Part shown: positions 9,477 through 18,039 of the stretch, in pieces | Layout: each line of letters opens with the position of its first letter | How positions within the stretch are numbered: the first letter of the stretch is position 1 | The notes under the pieces: model-generated | What the model saw: only the letters and a program-made list of their open reading frames with translations | Database searches by the model: none | What the model was told of the DNA's origin: nothing | Program-made: the position numbers and the translations under genes | Assembly (NCBI RefSeq): GCF_012952065.1 | Contig: NZ_JABCJJ010000005.1 | Location: 62,001-126,000, forward strand | Source: Cellulomonas fimi | GTDB lineage: Bacteria > Actinomycetota > Actinomycetes > Actinomycetales > Cellulomonadaceae | Reading direction: 5' to 3' | Length of the DNA: 64,000 bases

Positions 9477-10750
9477 CACGCCCCGATCGCCGTGAGGAAG
9501 TCGCCGTTGTACCGCGTCTCCTCCTCCGGCGTGAGCGTGCGGAAGACGTGGGCCTTCGCGAGCGTGGCGTCGTCCGGGAAGATCAGCGGGTTCTCCACCA
9601 GCTCGGGGTCGATCTCCGCCATGGCCTCCTGGGCGCCCTTGACCGGGCAGATGTAGTTGACCCAGGCGGCCACCTGGGCCGCGACCGCCGGGTCGTAGTA
9701 GTAGTTCATGAGCTCCTCGGCGTTGCGCTTGTGCGTCGCGCCCACCGGGACCATGAGGTTGTCCGACCAGATCGTGCCCCCGGCGTCGGGCAGCGCGAAC
9801 GACCAGCGGTCGTCGTTCTCGAAGTTGATCTGGGTGATGTCGCCCGACCACCCGATCACCGCGACGGCGTCGCCCGAGATGAGGTCCTCCTTGTACGAGT
9901 TGCCCTTGACCTGGCGGATCTGCCCGTTCGTGATCTGCTCCTCGAGCACCGCGAGCGCGGCGTAGAACTCGTCGTCGCCCCAGGCGCCCGCCAGGTCGAC
10001 GCCCTGCTCGAGCATGATCAGGCCGACGGTGTCGCGCATCTCCGAGAGCACCTCGACCCGGCCGCGGTACTCGGGGTTCCACAGGTCCGACACGCTGCGC
10101 ATCCCCGCCGGCACCCGGTCGTTCGCCCACGCGATCCCCGCGAACCCCGACTGCCAGGTGAGGGAGTTCTTGCGGCCCGGGTCGAAGTCCACGTTCTTGA
10201 GCCCGTCGAGCAGGTTGTCCGCGTTCGGGATGTTGGCCCGGTCGAACTCCTGGGTGTACCCGAGCCGGATCAGGCGCGCGGTCATCCAGTCCGTCAGCGT
10301 GATGATGTCCTGACCGATGTCCTGACCGCGCGCGAGCTGGCCCTGGACCTTGCCGAAGTAGGTGTCGTTGTCGTCGATGTCCTCGGCGTAGTAGACGGTG
10401 ATCCCGGTCTGCTCCTGGAAGGTCTCCAGCGTCGGGTACGTCTGCGTCTCCTCGTCGTAGTCGAGGTAGAGGGTCCAGTTCGCCCAGTACACGCTCTTGT
10501 CGGTCGCCGAGACGTCCCGGCCCTGCACGGCCGACGACGACGTGCCCGTTGCGCCACCGCCCGTGCCGCACGCCGTGAGCACCGCCGCCAGGCCCGCCAT
10601 CCCCGCGCCCAGCTGCAGCACGCTGCGGCGCGACACCGCCCCGGAGTCCCCGGGGCCGAACCGCCGCTCGCGCTGGGACCGCTCCCGCCGCGCCTGCTGG
10701 ACGAGCGCACGGATCACCGGGTCTGCGGGGAGGTCGGGCCGACGGGTCAT
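9476..10750 (-). CDS. potD: Polyamine-binding lipoprotein, Tat-type signal
   Basis: Solute-binding component that captures spermidine/putrescine-like amines outside the membrane; 424 residues. The N-terminus carries a twin-arginine motif (SRRSVLQLGAG, Arg41-Arg42) after a long polar leader, and a lipobox LTAC with Cys61 as the lipidated residue. This predicts Tat export followed by lipid anchoring. The mature part resembles the PotD/PotF fold with YWANWTLYLDY near its start. It is the first gene of the potD-A-B-C plus oxidoreductase transcript. Confidence 0.92.
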   Translation of the reverse strand: MTRRPDLPADPVIRALVQQARRERSQRERRFGPGDSGAVSRRSVLQLGAGMAGLAAVLTACGTGGGATGTSSSAVQGRDVSATDKSVYWANWTLYLDYDEETQTYPTLETFQEQTGITVYYAEDIDDNDTYFGKVQGQLARGQDIGQDIITLTDWMTARLIRLGYTQEFDRANIPNADNLLDGLKNVDFDPGRKNSLTWQSGFAGIAWANDRVPAGMRSVSDLWNPEYRGRVEVLSEMRDTVGLIMLEQGVDLAGAWGDDEFYAALAVLEEQITNGQIRQVKGNSYKEDLISGDAVAVIGWSGDITQINFENDDRWSFALPDAGGTIWSDNLMVPVGATHKRNAEELMNYYYDPAVAAQVAAWVNYICPVKGAQEAMAEIDPELVENPLIFPDDATLAKAHVFRTLTPEEETRYNGDFLTAIGA

Positions 10751-10945
10751 CTGGGCGCTCCGCTCTCGTGGCTGGCATAGCGGTCACCGCGGGACAGCGC
10801 CGCTGTGGGGATGCTGGCACCCCGAACCCGCCAGCACAAGCAAATCAGTGGCGCAACTCACCGGTAGCAACGAAAACGTGACCGTATCGCCCGGGCGACC
10901 GCCCGATCCGGTGTCGGCGCGCGACCGCCGGCGTCCCCCGACGAC
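10751..10945 (-). promoter_or_regulatory. potD upstream region with hairpin/operator candidates
   Basis: This 195-base gap separates potD from the aldehyde dehydrogenase and must hold the pot promoter. It contains a perfect inverted repeat, TGCTGGC (10812-10818) and GCCAGCA (10830-10836), with an 11-base spacer. It also contains the octamer GCGCAACT (10851-10858), which recurs inverted upstream of the aldehyde dehydrogenase. CGGGCG/CGCCCG (10892-10905), just past the dehydrogenase stop, could be a weak terminator. I see no convincing -10/-35 pair. Confidence 0.45.
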
Positions 10946-12394
10946 CTAGCCCGCCAGGTTGGTCATCACGTGCTTGATGCGCGTGTAGTCCTCCAGGCTG
11001 TACATCGACAGGTCCTTGCCGTACCCCGAGTGCTTGAACCCGCCGTGCGGCATCTCGGAGACGAACGGGATGTGCGTGTTGATCCAGACGACGCCGAAGT
11101 CGAGCGCCCTCGAGACCCGCATCGCGGTGCCGTGGTCCTTGGTCCACACCGAGCTCGACAGCCCGTAGTCGACGCCGTTCGCGAGCGCGATCACCTCGGC
11201 CTCGTCGCGGAACGTCTGGACGGTGATGACCGGGCCGAAGATCTCCACCTGGCTCGCCTCGTCGTCCTGCCGCAGCCCGTCGACGACGGTCGCCTCGTGG
11301 AAGAAGCCGACGTCGCCCTGCCGGTGCCCGCCGGTCAGGACGCGCGCGTGGTCGGGCAGCCGATCGAGGAAGCCGAGAACCTGCTCGAGCTGGTTGGCGC
11401 TGTTGACCGGGCCGTAGGCGATCCCCTCCTCGTCCGGGCGGCCGGTTCGCTGCGTCCTGGCCTGCGCGGTGAGAGCGGCGACGAAGTCGGCGTGCACCGA
11501 CTCGTGCACCAGCACGCGCGTCGCGGCGGTGCAGTCCTGACCCGCGTTGTAGTAGCCGCCGACGGCGATCCCCTCGGCCGCCGCGGCGAGGTCGGCGTCG
11601 CCGAACACGATCACGGGCGCCTTGCCGCCCAGCTCGAGGTGCACGCGCTTGACGTCGTGCGCGGCGCTCCCCGCGACCTCCATCCCGGCCCGGACGGAGC
11701 CCGTGATCGAGACCATGTCGGGGATCCGGTGGTCGACCAGCGCGCGGCCCGTGTCGCGGTCCCCGCACACGACGTTGAGCACGCCCGCCGGGAGGAACTC
11801 GGCCGCGACCTCGGCCAGGAGCAGCGTCGAGGCGGGAGTGGTGTCCGACGGCTTGAGCACCACCGTGTTGCCCGCCGCCAGCGCCGGTGCGATCTTCCAC
11901 ACCGCCATCATCAGCGGGTAGTTCCAGGGCGTGACCTGAGCACACACCCCGATCGGCTCGCGGCGGACGAACGACGTGTGGCCCGCGAGGTACTCCCCCG
12001 CGCTCGCGCCCTCGAGGACCCGCGCGGCGCCGGCGAAGAAGCGGAAGTGGTCGCTCGACGGCGCGACCTCGTCGGTCGCCATGATGCCGAGCGGCTTGCC
12101 GGTGTTGCGCACCTCGGTGTCCACGAAGTCCTGGGTCCGGGCCTCGATCGCGTCCGCGAGCCGCAGCAACGCCAACTGGCGCTCGCCGGGTGTCGCGTCG
12201 CGCCAGGCCGGGAACGCCCGGGCCGCTGCCTGCAGGGCGCGGTCGACGTCCTCGGCGCTCGAGACCGGCGCGGTCGCGTACGCCTCGCCGGTGCTGGGGT
12301 CGACGACGTCCGAGGTGCGCCCGGACGTCGGGTCGACGTAGGCGCCGTCCACGAAGTTCCGCAGCGTCGTCAGTGCCGTGCTGGTGGTGGTCAC
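10946..12394 (-). CDS. Aldehyde dehydrogenase, gamma-aminobutyraldehyde type
   Basis: NAD(P)-dependent aldehyde dehydrogenase of 482 residues. Catalytic residues are Glu254 (HLELGGKAP) and Cys288 (NAGQDCTAA), and the C-terminus has MPHGGFKHSGYGKDLS. Similarity to PuuC/PatD-type enzymes and the neighbouring polyamine importer and aminotransferase suggest oxidation of 4-aminobutyraldehyde, a putrescine breakdown product, to GABA. The GTG at 12394 is chosen because AAGGAG sits seven bases upstream; a start eight codons earlier would place that Shine-Dalgarno inside the gene. Confidence 0.9.
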   Translation of the reverse strand: MTTTSTALTTLRNFVDGAYVDPTSGRTSDVVDPSTGEAYATAPVSSAEDVDRALQAAARAFPAWRDATPGERQLALLRLADAIEARTQDFVDTEVRNTGKPLGIMATDEVAPSSDHFRFFAGAARVLEGASAGEYLAGHTSFVRREPIGVCAQVTPWNYPLMMAVWKIAPALAAGNTVVLKPSDTTPASTLLLAEVAAEFLPAGVLNVVCGDRDTGRALVDHRIPDMVSITGSVRAGMEVAGSAAHDVKRVHLELGGKAPVIVFGDADLAAAAEGIAVGGYYNAGQDCTAATRVLVHESVHADFVAALTAQARTQRTGRPDEEGIAYGPVNSANQLEQVLGFLDRLPDHARVLTGGHRQGDVGFFHEATVVDGLRQDDEASQVEIFGPVITVQTFRDEAEVIALANGVDYGLSSSVWTKDHGTAMRVSRALDFGVVWINTHIPFVSEMPHGGFKHSGYGKDLSMYSLEDYTRIKHVMTNLAG

Positions 12395-12577
12395 AGCGTT
12401 CTCCTTCGAACCGGCCACGCGGGAGTGGATGGACCCCCGACGGATCCGAGGCTAGTGGAGTCGGCGCCGAAATCAACGGTGCGTCGGTGGCGACTGGACA
12501 CCGGAATCAGCAGTTGCGCACCGCGTCGGCCACGAAATCGCTTGCGTCCGGGCATCGGGACAGGCAACTATCGTCGA
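12395..12577. promoter_or_regulatory. Divergent control region, aldehyde dehydrogenase / Lrp
   Basis: Intergenic region of 183 bases that must hold both divergent promoters, and so is the natural binding site of the adjacent Lrp-type regulator. AGTTGCGC lies at 12512-12519 and GCAACT at 12564-12569; the same core in the other orientation is found upstream of potD. Promoter hexamers are not convincing. Confidence 0.45.
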
Positions 12578-13054
12578 GTGACCACGCGCCCCCGGAGCTC
12601 GTCGACCCCTGTGCTCGACGCGACGTCGAAGGCGATCATCGAACAGCTGCAGGAGGACGGCCGGCGCGCGTACGCGACGATCGGCAAGGCCGTGGGCCTC
12701 TCGGAGGCCGCGGTGCGGCAGCGGGTCCAGCGGCTCGTGGAGTCCGGCGTCGTCCAGATCGTCGCCGTGACCGACCCCGTGCAGGTCGGCTTCGCCCGTC
12801 AGGCGATGATCGGCATCCGCTGCGAGGGCGACCTCGAGGCGATGGCGGATGCCCTCGCCGACCTCCCCGAGGTCGACTACGTGGTGATCACCGCGGGCGG
12901 CTACGACCTGCTGGTGGAGGTCGTCTGCGAGGACGACGACCACCTGCTCGAGGTGCTCAACGGGCGGATCCGCGCCCTTCCGGGCGTCCACGGCACCGAG
13001 ACGTTCGTGTACCTGAAGCTCCGCAAGCAGCTCTACAACTGGGGGACCCGATGA
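12578..13054 (+). CDS. Lrp/AsnC-family transcriptional regulator
   Basis: A 158-residue regulator. The N-terminal helix-turn-helix covers about residues 15-70 (LDATSKAIIEQLQEDGRRAYATIGKAV region, then LSEAAVRQRVQRL), and the C-terminal ligand-binding RAM domain ends in VYLKLRKQLYNWG. It is divergent from the aldehyde dehydrogenase and coupled (ATGA) to the aminotransferase, so it probably controls the polyamine genes in response to an amino-acid or amine ligand. The GTG start has only a weak Shine-Dalgarno; a GTG at 12611 is an alternative. Confidence 0.9.
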   Translation: MTTRPRSSSTPVLDATSKAIIEQLQEDGRRAYATIGKAVGLSEAAVRQRVQRLVESGVVQIVAVTDPVQVGFARQAMIGIRCEGDLEAMADALADLPEVDYVVITAGGYDLLVEVVCEDDDHLLEVLNGRIRALPGVHGTETFVYLKLRKQLYNWGTR

Positions 13055-14442
13055 GCAGCGCCGCCCACTCCGTCACGCCGCGAGGCACGGCCCGCGACGA
13101 CGCCGCGCGCCGCCACCTGTGGGGCCACTTCACGCGGCAGAGCGCCTGGGACCACGACGTGCCGACCATCGTGCGCGGCGAGGGGCACCACATCTGGGAC
13201 GACACCGGCCGTCGCCTCATCGACGGCCTCTCGGGCCTCTTCGTCGTCCAGCTCGGTCACGGGCGCGCCGAGCTCGCCGAGCGCGCCCGTTCCCAGGCCC
13301 AGGAGCTCGCGTTCTTCCCGCTGTGGTCCTACGCCCACCCGCAGGCCATCGACCTCGCCGAGCGGCTCGCCCACCACGCCCCGGGCGACCTCAACCGGGT
13401 GTTCTTCACGACGGGCGGCGGGGAGGCCGTCGAGACGGCGTGGAAGCTCGCCAAGCAGTACTGGAAGCTGCGCGGCATGCCCACCAAGCACAAGGTGATC
13501 TCCCGGTCGATCGCCTACCACGGCACGCCGCAGGGAGCGCTGTCGATCACGGGCATCCCGAGCATGAAGGCGCCGTTCGAACCGCTCGTGCCCGGCGCCC
13601 ACAAGGTGCCGAACACCAACATCTACCGCGGACCCGTCGAGCTGCGCGACGACCCGAAGGCGTTCGGCCGGTGGGCCGCGGACCGGATCGAGGAGGCGAT
13701 CCTCTTCGAGGGGGCAGACACGGTCGCCGCGGTCTTCCTCGAGCCGGTGCAGAACGCCGGGGGCTGCTTCCCGCCGCCCCCGGGCTACTTCGAGCGGGTC
13801 CGGGAGATCTGCGACACGCACGACGTGCTGCTCGTCTCCGACGAGGTCATCTGCGCGTTCGGCCGGATCGGTGAGGTCTTCGCGTGCGACGACCTGGGCT
13901 ACGTCCCGGACATGATCACGTGCGCCAAGGGGATGACGTCGGGGTACTCCCCCATCGGCGCGCTCATCGCCTCCGACCGGCTGTTCGAGCCGTTCGCCAC
14001 CGGCGCGACGACCTTCTACCACGGGTACACGTTCGGGGGTCATCCCGTGTCGGCCGCGGTCGCCATGGCGAACCTCGACCTCTTCGAGGAGGAGGGCATC
14101 ACCGACCGCGTGCACCAGAACGCGCCGGTCTTCCGGCGGACGCTCGAGAAGCTGCTCGACCTGCCCATCGTCGGCGACGTCCGCGGCGAGGGGTACTTCT
14201 ACGGCATCGAGCTCGTCAAGGACAAGGAGACCCGCGAGACGTTCGACGACGACGAGAGCGAGCGGCTGCTGCGCGGGTTCCTGTCCAAGGCCCTGTACGA
14301 CGCCGGCCTCTACTGCCGGGCGGACGACCGCGGCGACCCGGTGGTCCAGCTCGCCCCCCCGCTCACGTGCGGACCCGCCGAGTTCGACGAGATGGAGCAG
14401 ATCCTGCGCGGCGTGCTGTCGGAGGCGTGGTCGCACCTCTGA
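13051..14442 (+). CDS. Class III aminotransferase (putrescine/omega-amino acid type)
   Basis: PLP-dependent aminotransferase of 463 residues. Lys293 in ITCAKGMTSGYSP is the cofactor lysine and Asp264 in VSDEVICAFGR contacts the pyridine nitrogen. The family transfers terminal amino groups of diamines or omega-amino acids to pyruvate or 2-oxoglutarate. Together with the importer and aldehyde dehydrogenase it would start putrescine catabolism (inference). The ATG overlaps the regulator's stop by four bases, and the gene ends 10 bases from the convergent dxr. Confidence 0.92.
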   Translation: MSSAAHSVTPRGTARDDAARRHLWGHFTRQSAWDHDVPTIVRGEGHHIWDDTGRRLIDGLSGLFVVQLGHGRAELAERARSQAQELAFFPLWSYAHPQAIDLAERLAHHAPGDLNRVFFTTGGGEAVETAWKLAKQYWKLRGMPTKHKVISRSIAYHGTPQGALSITGIPSMKAPFEPLVPGAHKVPNTNIYRGPVELRDDPKAFGRWAADRIEEAILFEGADTVAAVFLEPVQNAGGCFPPPPGYFERVREICDTHDVLLVSDEVICAFGRIGEVFACDDLGYVPDMITCAKGMTSGYSPIGALIASDRLFEPFATGATTFYHGYTFGGHPVSAAVAMANLDLFEEEGITDRVHQNAPVFRRTLEKLLDLPIVGDVRGEGYFYGIELVKDKETRETFDDDESERLLRGFLSKALYDAGLYCRADDRGDPVVQLAPPLTCGPAEFDEMEQILRGVLSEAWSHL

Positions 14443-14452
14443 CCCGGTGCGG

Positions 14453-15646
14453 TCAGGAGTGCGTGAGGAGCTCGTTCGTGCGCGCCCTCGCCCACGTCTC
14501 GGCGGCCAGGACCTCGTCCAGCGTCAGCGCGTCCAGCGCCGTCGCGCCGTCGTGCTCGGCCAGCGCCCGCTCGACGGTGTCGACGATGTCGAGGAAGCCG
14601 ATCCGGCCCGCGAGGAACGCGGCGACGCACTCCTCGTTCGCCGCGTTGTACACGGCGGGGTGGGTCGCCGAGGCCGCCACGGCGGCCCGCGCCAGCCCGA
14701 CGGCGGGGAACGCCTCCTCGTCGAGCGGCTCGAACGTCCAGCTGGTCGCGGTCGACCAGTCGCACGCGGGCGCGACGTCGTCGAGCCGCTCGGGCCAGGA
14801 CAGGCCCAGGGCGATCGGCAGCCGCATGTCGGGGGGCGACGCCTGGGCGATCGTCGACCCGTCGACGAACTCGACCATCGAGTGCACGACGGACTGCGGG
14901 TGGACCACCACGGTGATGTCGTCGGTCGGGACGCCGAACAGCAGGTGCGCCTCGATGAGCTCGAGCCCCTTGTTCATGAGCGTCGCGGAGTTCACGGTGA
15001 CGACCGGGCCCATCGACCACGTCGGGTGCGCGAGCGCCTCGTCGGGCGTGACCGGCTTGAGATCGTCGCGCCGCCGGCCGCGGAAGGGACCGCCGGACGC
15101 CGTCAGGATCAGCCGGCGCACCTCGCTGCGGGCACCGGACCGCAGGGCCTGTGCGATCGCCGAGTGCTCGGAGTCGACCGGGACGACCTGGTCCGGCCGA
15201 CGCAGCGCACGCGCGACGAGCGGCCCGCCGACGACCAGCGACTCCTTGTTGGCGAGGGCGAGCGTGCTCCCCGCCTCGAGGGCAGCGAGGGTCGGACCGA
15301 GGCCGACCGAGCCGGTGATCCCGTTGAGCACGACGTCGGTGCCCCGCCCGGCGAGCTCCGTGGCGGCGTCGGGCCCGACCAGCACCTCGACGCCTGCGGA
15401 CGCGTACCCCGCCGCGAACGCGGCGTCGGCGACCGCCGCGAGCACGGCCGGGGCGGCGTCGGCGTCGGCGACGGCCACCGTCCGGACCCCGAGCGCGACC
15501 GCCTGGCGGGCCAGGGCGACGGGGTCGCCGCCGCCTGCGGCCAGCCCTGTGACCGTGAACCGGTCACGGTGCCGGGAGAGGACGTCGATCGCCTGGGTCC
15601 CGATGGACCCGGTCGACCCGAGCAGGATGACGCTGCGCTGGTTCAC
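14453..15646 (-). CDS. dxr: 1-deoxy-D-xylulose 5-phosphate reductoisomerase
   Basis: Second enzyme of the MEP isoprenoid pathway, converting DXP to MEP with NADPH; 397 residues, normal length. The NADPH-binding GSTGSIG motif is at 10-16, followed by NKESLVVGG, the metal-binding region around VDSEHSAI, and a long C-terminal helical domain. In many Actinobacteria dxr sits directly next to rseP and ispG; here the polyamine block lies between them. The short gap upstream holds CTGCC repeats (15656-15670) and then ptsH. Confidence 0.97.
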   Translation of the reverse strand: MNQRSVILLGSTGSIGTQAIDVLSRHRDRFTVTGLAAGGGDPVALARQAVALGVRTVAVADADAAPAVLAAVADAAFAAGYASAGVEVLVGPDAATELAGRGTDVVLNGITGSVGLGPTLAALEAGSTLALANKESLVVGGPLVARALRRPDQVVPVDSEHSAIAQALRSGARSEVRRLILTASGGPFRGRRRDDLKPVTPDEALAHPTWSMGPVVTVNSATLMNKGLELIEAHLLFGVPTDDITVVVHPQSVVHSMVEFVDGSTIAQASPPDMRLPIALGLSWPERLDDVAPACDWSTATSWTFEPLDEEAFPAVGLARAAVAASATHPAVYNAANEECVAAFLAGRIGFLDIVDTVERALAEHDGATALDALTLDEVLAAETWARARTNELLTHS

Positions 15647-15682
15647 CGTGGCATTCTGCCCTGCCCTGCCCTGCGCTCCGCC

Positions 15683-15961
15683 TCACTCGGCGTCGAGGTC
15701 CGTCTCGAGGAGCCCGGCGAGAGCCTCGAGCGCGTCGTCGGCCCCGTCCCCCTCGGCGCGCAGCACGACGACGTCGCCGTGCGAGGCGCCGAGGCTCATG
15801 AGGGACAGGATGCTCGAGGCGTCCATCGCCTCCTCGGCCGGCTCGCCGTCCATGGCGATGGTCACCGGCACGGGCTGGGCCCCGGCGGCCTTGGCGAAGA
15901 TCGCGGCAGGCCGGGCGTGCAGCCCGACGCGGCTGGCGATGGTGGCTCGGCGTTCGGTCAT
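15683..15961 (-). CDS. ptsH: Phosphocarrier protein HPr
   Basis: Small PTS phosphocarrier of 92 residues that passes phosphate from enzyme I to EIIA domains. The active-site GLHARPAA motif places the phosphorylated histidine at position 15. A Ser-Ser pair at 49-50 (DASSILSLMSLG) lies where Firmicute HPr has its regulatory serine, although HPr kinase is generally lacking in Actinobacteria. It is the last gene of the fructose operon, 53 bases after fruA. No enzyme I gene is in the window. Confidence 0.96.
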   Translation of the reverse strand: MTERRATIASRVGLHARPAAIFAKAAGAQPVPVTIAMDGEPAEEAMDASSILSLMSLGASHGDVVVLRAEGDGADDALEALAGLLETDLDAE

Positions 15962-15970
15962 GGTCTCTCC

Positions 15971-16010
15971 TCAGGTGGTTCGGGTCAGGTGGGACGTGTC
16001 AGGTGGGGTC
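15971..16010. repeat. 14-bp-period repeats between fruA and ptsH
   Basis: TCAGGTGG occurs at 15971-15978, 15985-15992 and 15999-16006, exactly 14 bases apart, filling most of the 53-base gap between fruA and ptsH. The last copy is just downstream of the fruA stop. The flanking bases of each unit have diverged. Confidence 0.8.
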
Positions 16011-16014
16011 GTGC

Positions 16015-18039
16015 TCAGACGGTGGCGAGCGCCGGCGTGTCGACGGCAGCAGGCCGACGGCTCACGGCGTAGCGCTTGAGGGCGACGACGGCCACGGCCG
16101 AGATCACGGTCCCGAGCGCGATCGCCCCGACGAACCACAGCACGTTGCCGATGGCGAAGAAGACGAAGATCCCCCCGTGCGGCGCCTGCGACGTCACGTC
16201 CGTCGCCATGACGAGCGCTCCCGTGGCGGCGGCCCCGAGCATGCTCGCGGGGATCACGCGCAACGGGTCTGCCGCCGCGAACGGGATCGCGCCCTCGGAG
16301 ATGAAGGACGCCCCGAGCAGCCAGGCGGCCTTGCCGTTCTCGCGCTCGGCGAGGCTGAAGAGCCTCCGGTCGATCACGGTGGCCAGCGCCATCGCGAGCG
16401 GCGGCACCATGCCCGCCGCCATGACGGCCGCCATGATCTGCCACGGCGCGGTGTTGTCGACGCTCGCCGTCCCGAGACCCGCCACCGCGAAGGAGTAGGC
16501 CACCTTGTTGACCGGACCGCCGAGGTCGAACGCCATCATGAGGCCGAGGATGATCCCGAGGGTCACGGCGGACGCGCCGGTCATGCCCGCGAGCCACGCG
16601 TTGAGCCGCTCGGTGACGAACGCGATCGGGCCGCCGAGCACGAGGAACATCAGGCCGGACGCCACGATCGACGCCGCGAGCGGGATGATCACGACCGGCA
16701 TGAGGCTGCGGAGCCAGCGCGGGACGTCGAGGCGCTCGAAGCTCTTGGCCACCACCCCGGCGAGGAGCCCGCCGACGATGCCGCCGAGGAAGCCCGCGCC
16801 CATGAAGCCCGCCACGGCCCCGGCGGTGAAGCCGGGCGCGATGCCCGGCCGGTCCGCGATCCCGTACGCGATGTAGCCCGCCAGCGCCGGCACCAGGAAG
16901 CCCATCGAGAGCTGGCCAATCTTGAAGAACACCGCGCCGAGGTAGGCACCGAGGCCGCCGTCGGGCAGGGCGAGGAAGGTGTTCTCGAGCACGATCTGGT
17001 CCGCCGTGCCGGTGATGTCGAACCCGCCCAGGAGGAACCCGAGCGCGATCATCAGCCCACCCGCGGCGACGAACGGGATCATGTAGCTCACGCCGGTGAG
17101 GAGGGCGCGCTTGAGCTGGTGGCCGAGGTGCTCGCTCCGCTCCTCCTCCGTGGCGGCGTCGGGGTGGAACCCGCCGCTCACCCGCCGGGCGTGCGGGTCG
17201 TCGGCGGCGGCCAGCGCCTCGGCGACCATCCGCGCGGGCTCGTCGATGCCGCGCTTGACGGGCGCGTTCACGACGGGCTTGCCGGCGAAGCGCTCGCGGC
17301 CCCGCACGTCCACGTCGACCGCGAAGATCACGGCGTCGGCCGCGGCGATCACCGCCGGGTCGAGGGCCGCCATGCCCGCCGAGCCCTGGGTCTCCACCTG
17401 GAGGTCGACCCCGGCCTCGGCGGCGGCGGCCGAGAGCGCATCGGCCGCCATGTAGGTGTGGGCGATCCCGGTCGGGCAGGCGGTCACGGCGACGAGGCGC
17501 CGGGTCCGCGGTGCGCCGGAGGGCACCGGCTCCGTCATGCTGCCGGCCACCGGTGCTGCGGGTTCCGCTGCTCCTGCCGGCGCCGGTGCAGGGCTGACGA
17601 CCGCGGTGACGATCGCGACGACGTCGGCCGCCGAGCCCGCGGCCCGCAGCGACGTCGTGAAGTCCTTCTTCATGAGCGATCGGGCGAGCTTGGCGAGGAG
17701 CTTGAGGTGCTCCTGATCCGCACCGGCCGGCGCCGCGATGAAGAACACGAGGTCGGCGGGACCGTCGTTCGCCCCGAAGTCGACGGGCGGGGACAGCCGC
17801 GCCATCGCGAGGGTCGGCTCGGTGACCGCCTCCGACCGGCAGTGCGGGATCGCGATCCCGCCGGGGATGCCCGTGGCCGTCTTGGCCTCGCGGGCCAGGG
17901 CGTCGGCGGCGAGGCCCTCGACCTCGGTGGCCCGGCCCGCGGCGACGACACGCTCCGCCAGGTGCCGGATGACGGTGGTCGGTGAAGCTCCCAGGTCGGC
18001 GTCGAGCGCGACGAGGTCGGTGGTGATCAGAGCACCCAC
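16015..18039 (-). CDS. fruA: Fructose PTS enzyme IIABC
   Basis: Membrane transporter that takes up fructose and phosphorylates it to fructose 1-phosphate. The single 674-residue chain has EIIA first (phospho-His66 in GIAIPHCRSEA), then EIIB (phospho-Cys188 in TACPTGIAHTYM), then the EIIC channel of about eight to ten membrane segments from about residue 305. An Ala/Pro-rich linker joins IIA and IIB. The GTG start at 18039 has GGAGGA upstream and lies inside the end of fruK (13-base overlap), so the two are translationally coupled. Confidence 0.95.
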   Translation of the reverse strand: MGALITTDLVALDADLGASPTTVIRHLAERVVAAGRATEVEGLAADALAREAKTATGIPGGIAIPHCRSEAVTEPTLAMARLSPPVDFGANDGPADLVFFIAAPAGADQEHLKLLAKLARSLMKKDFTTSLRAAGSAADVVAIVTAVVSPAPAPAGAAEPAAPVAGSMTEPVPSGAPRTRRLVAVTACPTGIAHTYMAADALSAAAAEAGVDLQVETQGSAGMAALDPAVIAAADAVIFAVDVDVRGRERFAGKPVVNAPVKRGIDEPARMVAEALAAADDPHARRVSGGFHPDAATEEERSEHLGHQLKRALLTGVSYMIPFVAAGGLMIALGFLLGGFDITGTADQIVLENTFLALPDGGLGAYLGAVFFKIGQLSMGFLVPALAGYIAYGIADRPGIAPGFTAGAVAGFMGAGFLGGIVGGLLAGVVAKSFERLDVPRWLRSLMPVVIIPLAASIVASGLMFLVLGGPIAFVTERLNAWLAGMTGASAVTLGIILGLMMAFDLGGPVNKVAYSFAVAGLGTASVDNTAPWQIMAAVMAAGMVPPLAMALATVIDRRLFSLAERENGKAAWLLGASFISEGAIPFAAADPLRVIPASMLGAAATGALVMATDVTSQAPHGGIFVFFAIGNVLWFVGAIALGTVISAVAVVALKRYAVSRRPAAVDTPALATV

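Noticed and set aside
9477-10820. Frame that would extend PotA far upstream
   Set aside because: It lies over potD in another phase; the ATG at 9476 overlaps the potD stop as a normal coupled start.
12569-12574. TATCGT as a -10 box for the Lrp gene
   Set aside because: It ends only three bases before the GTG, too close for a usual promoter, even a leaderless one.
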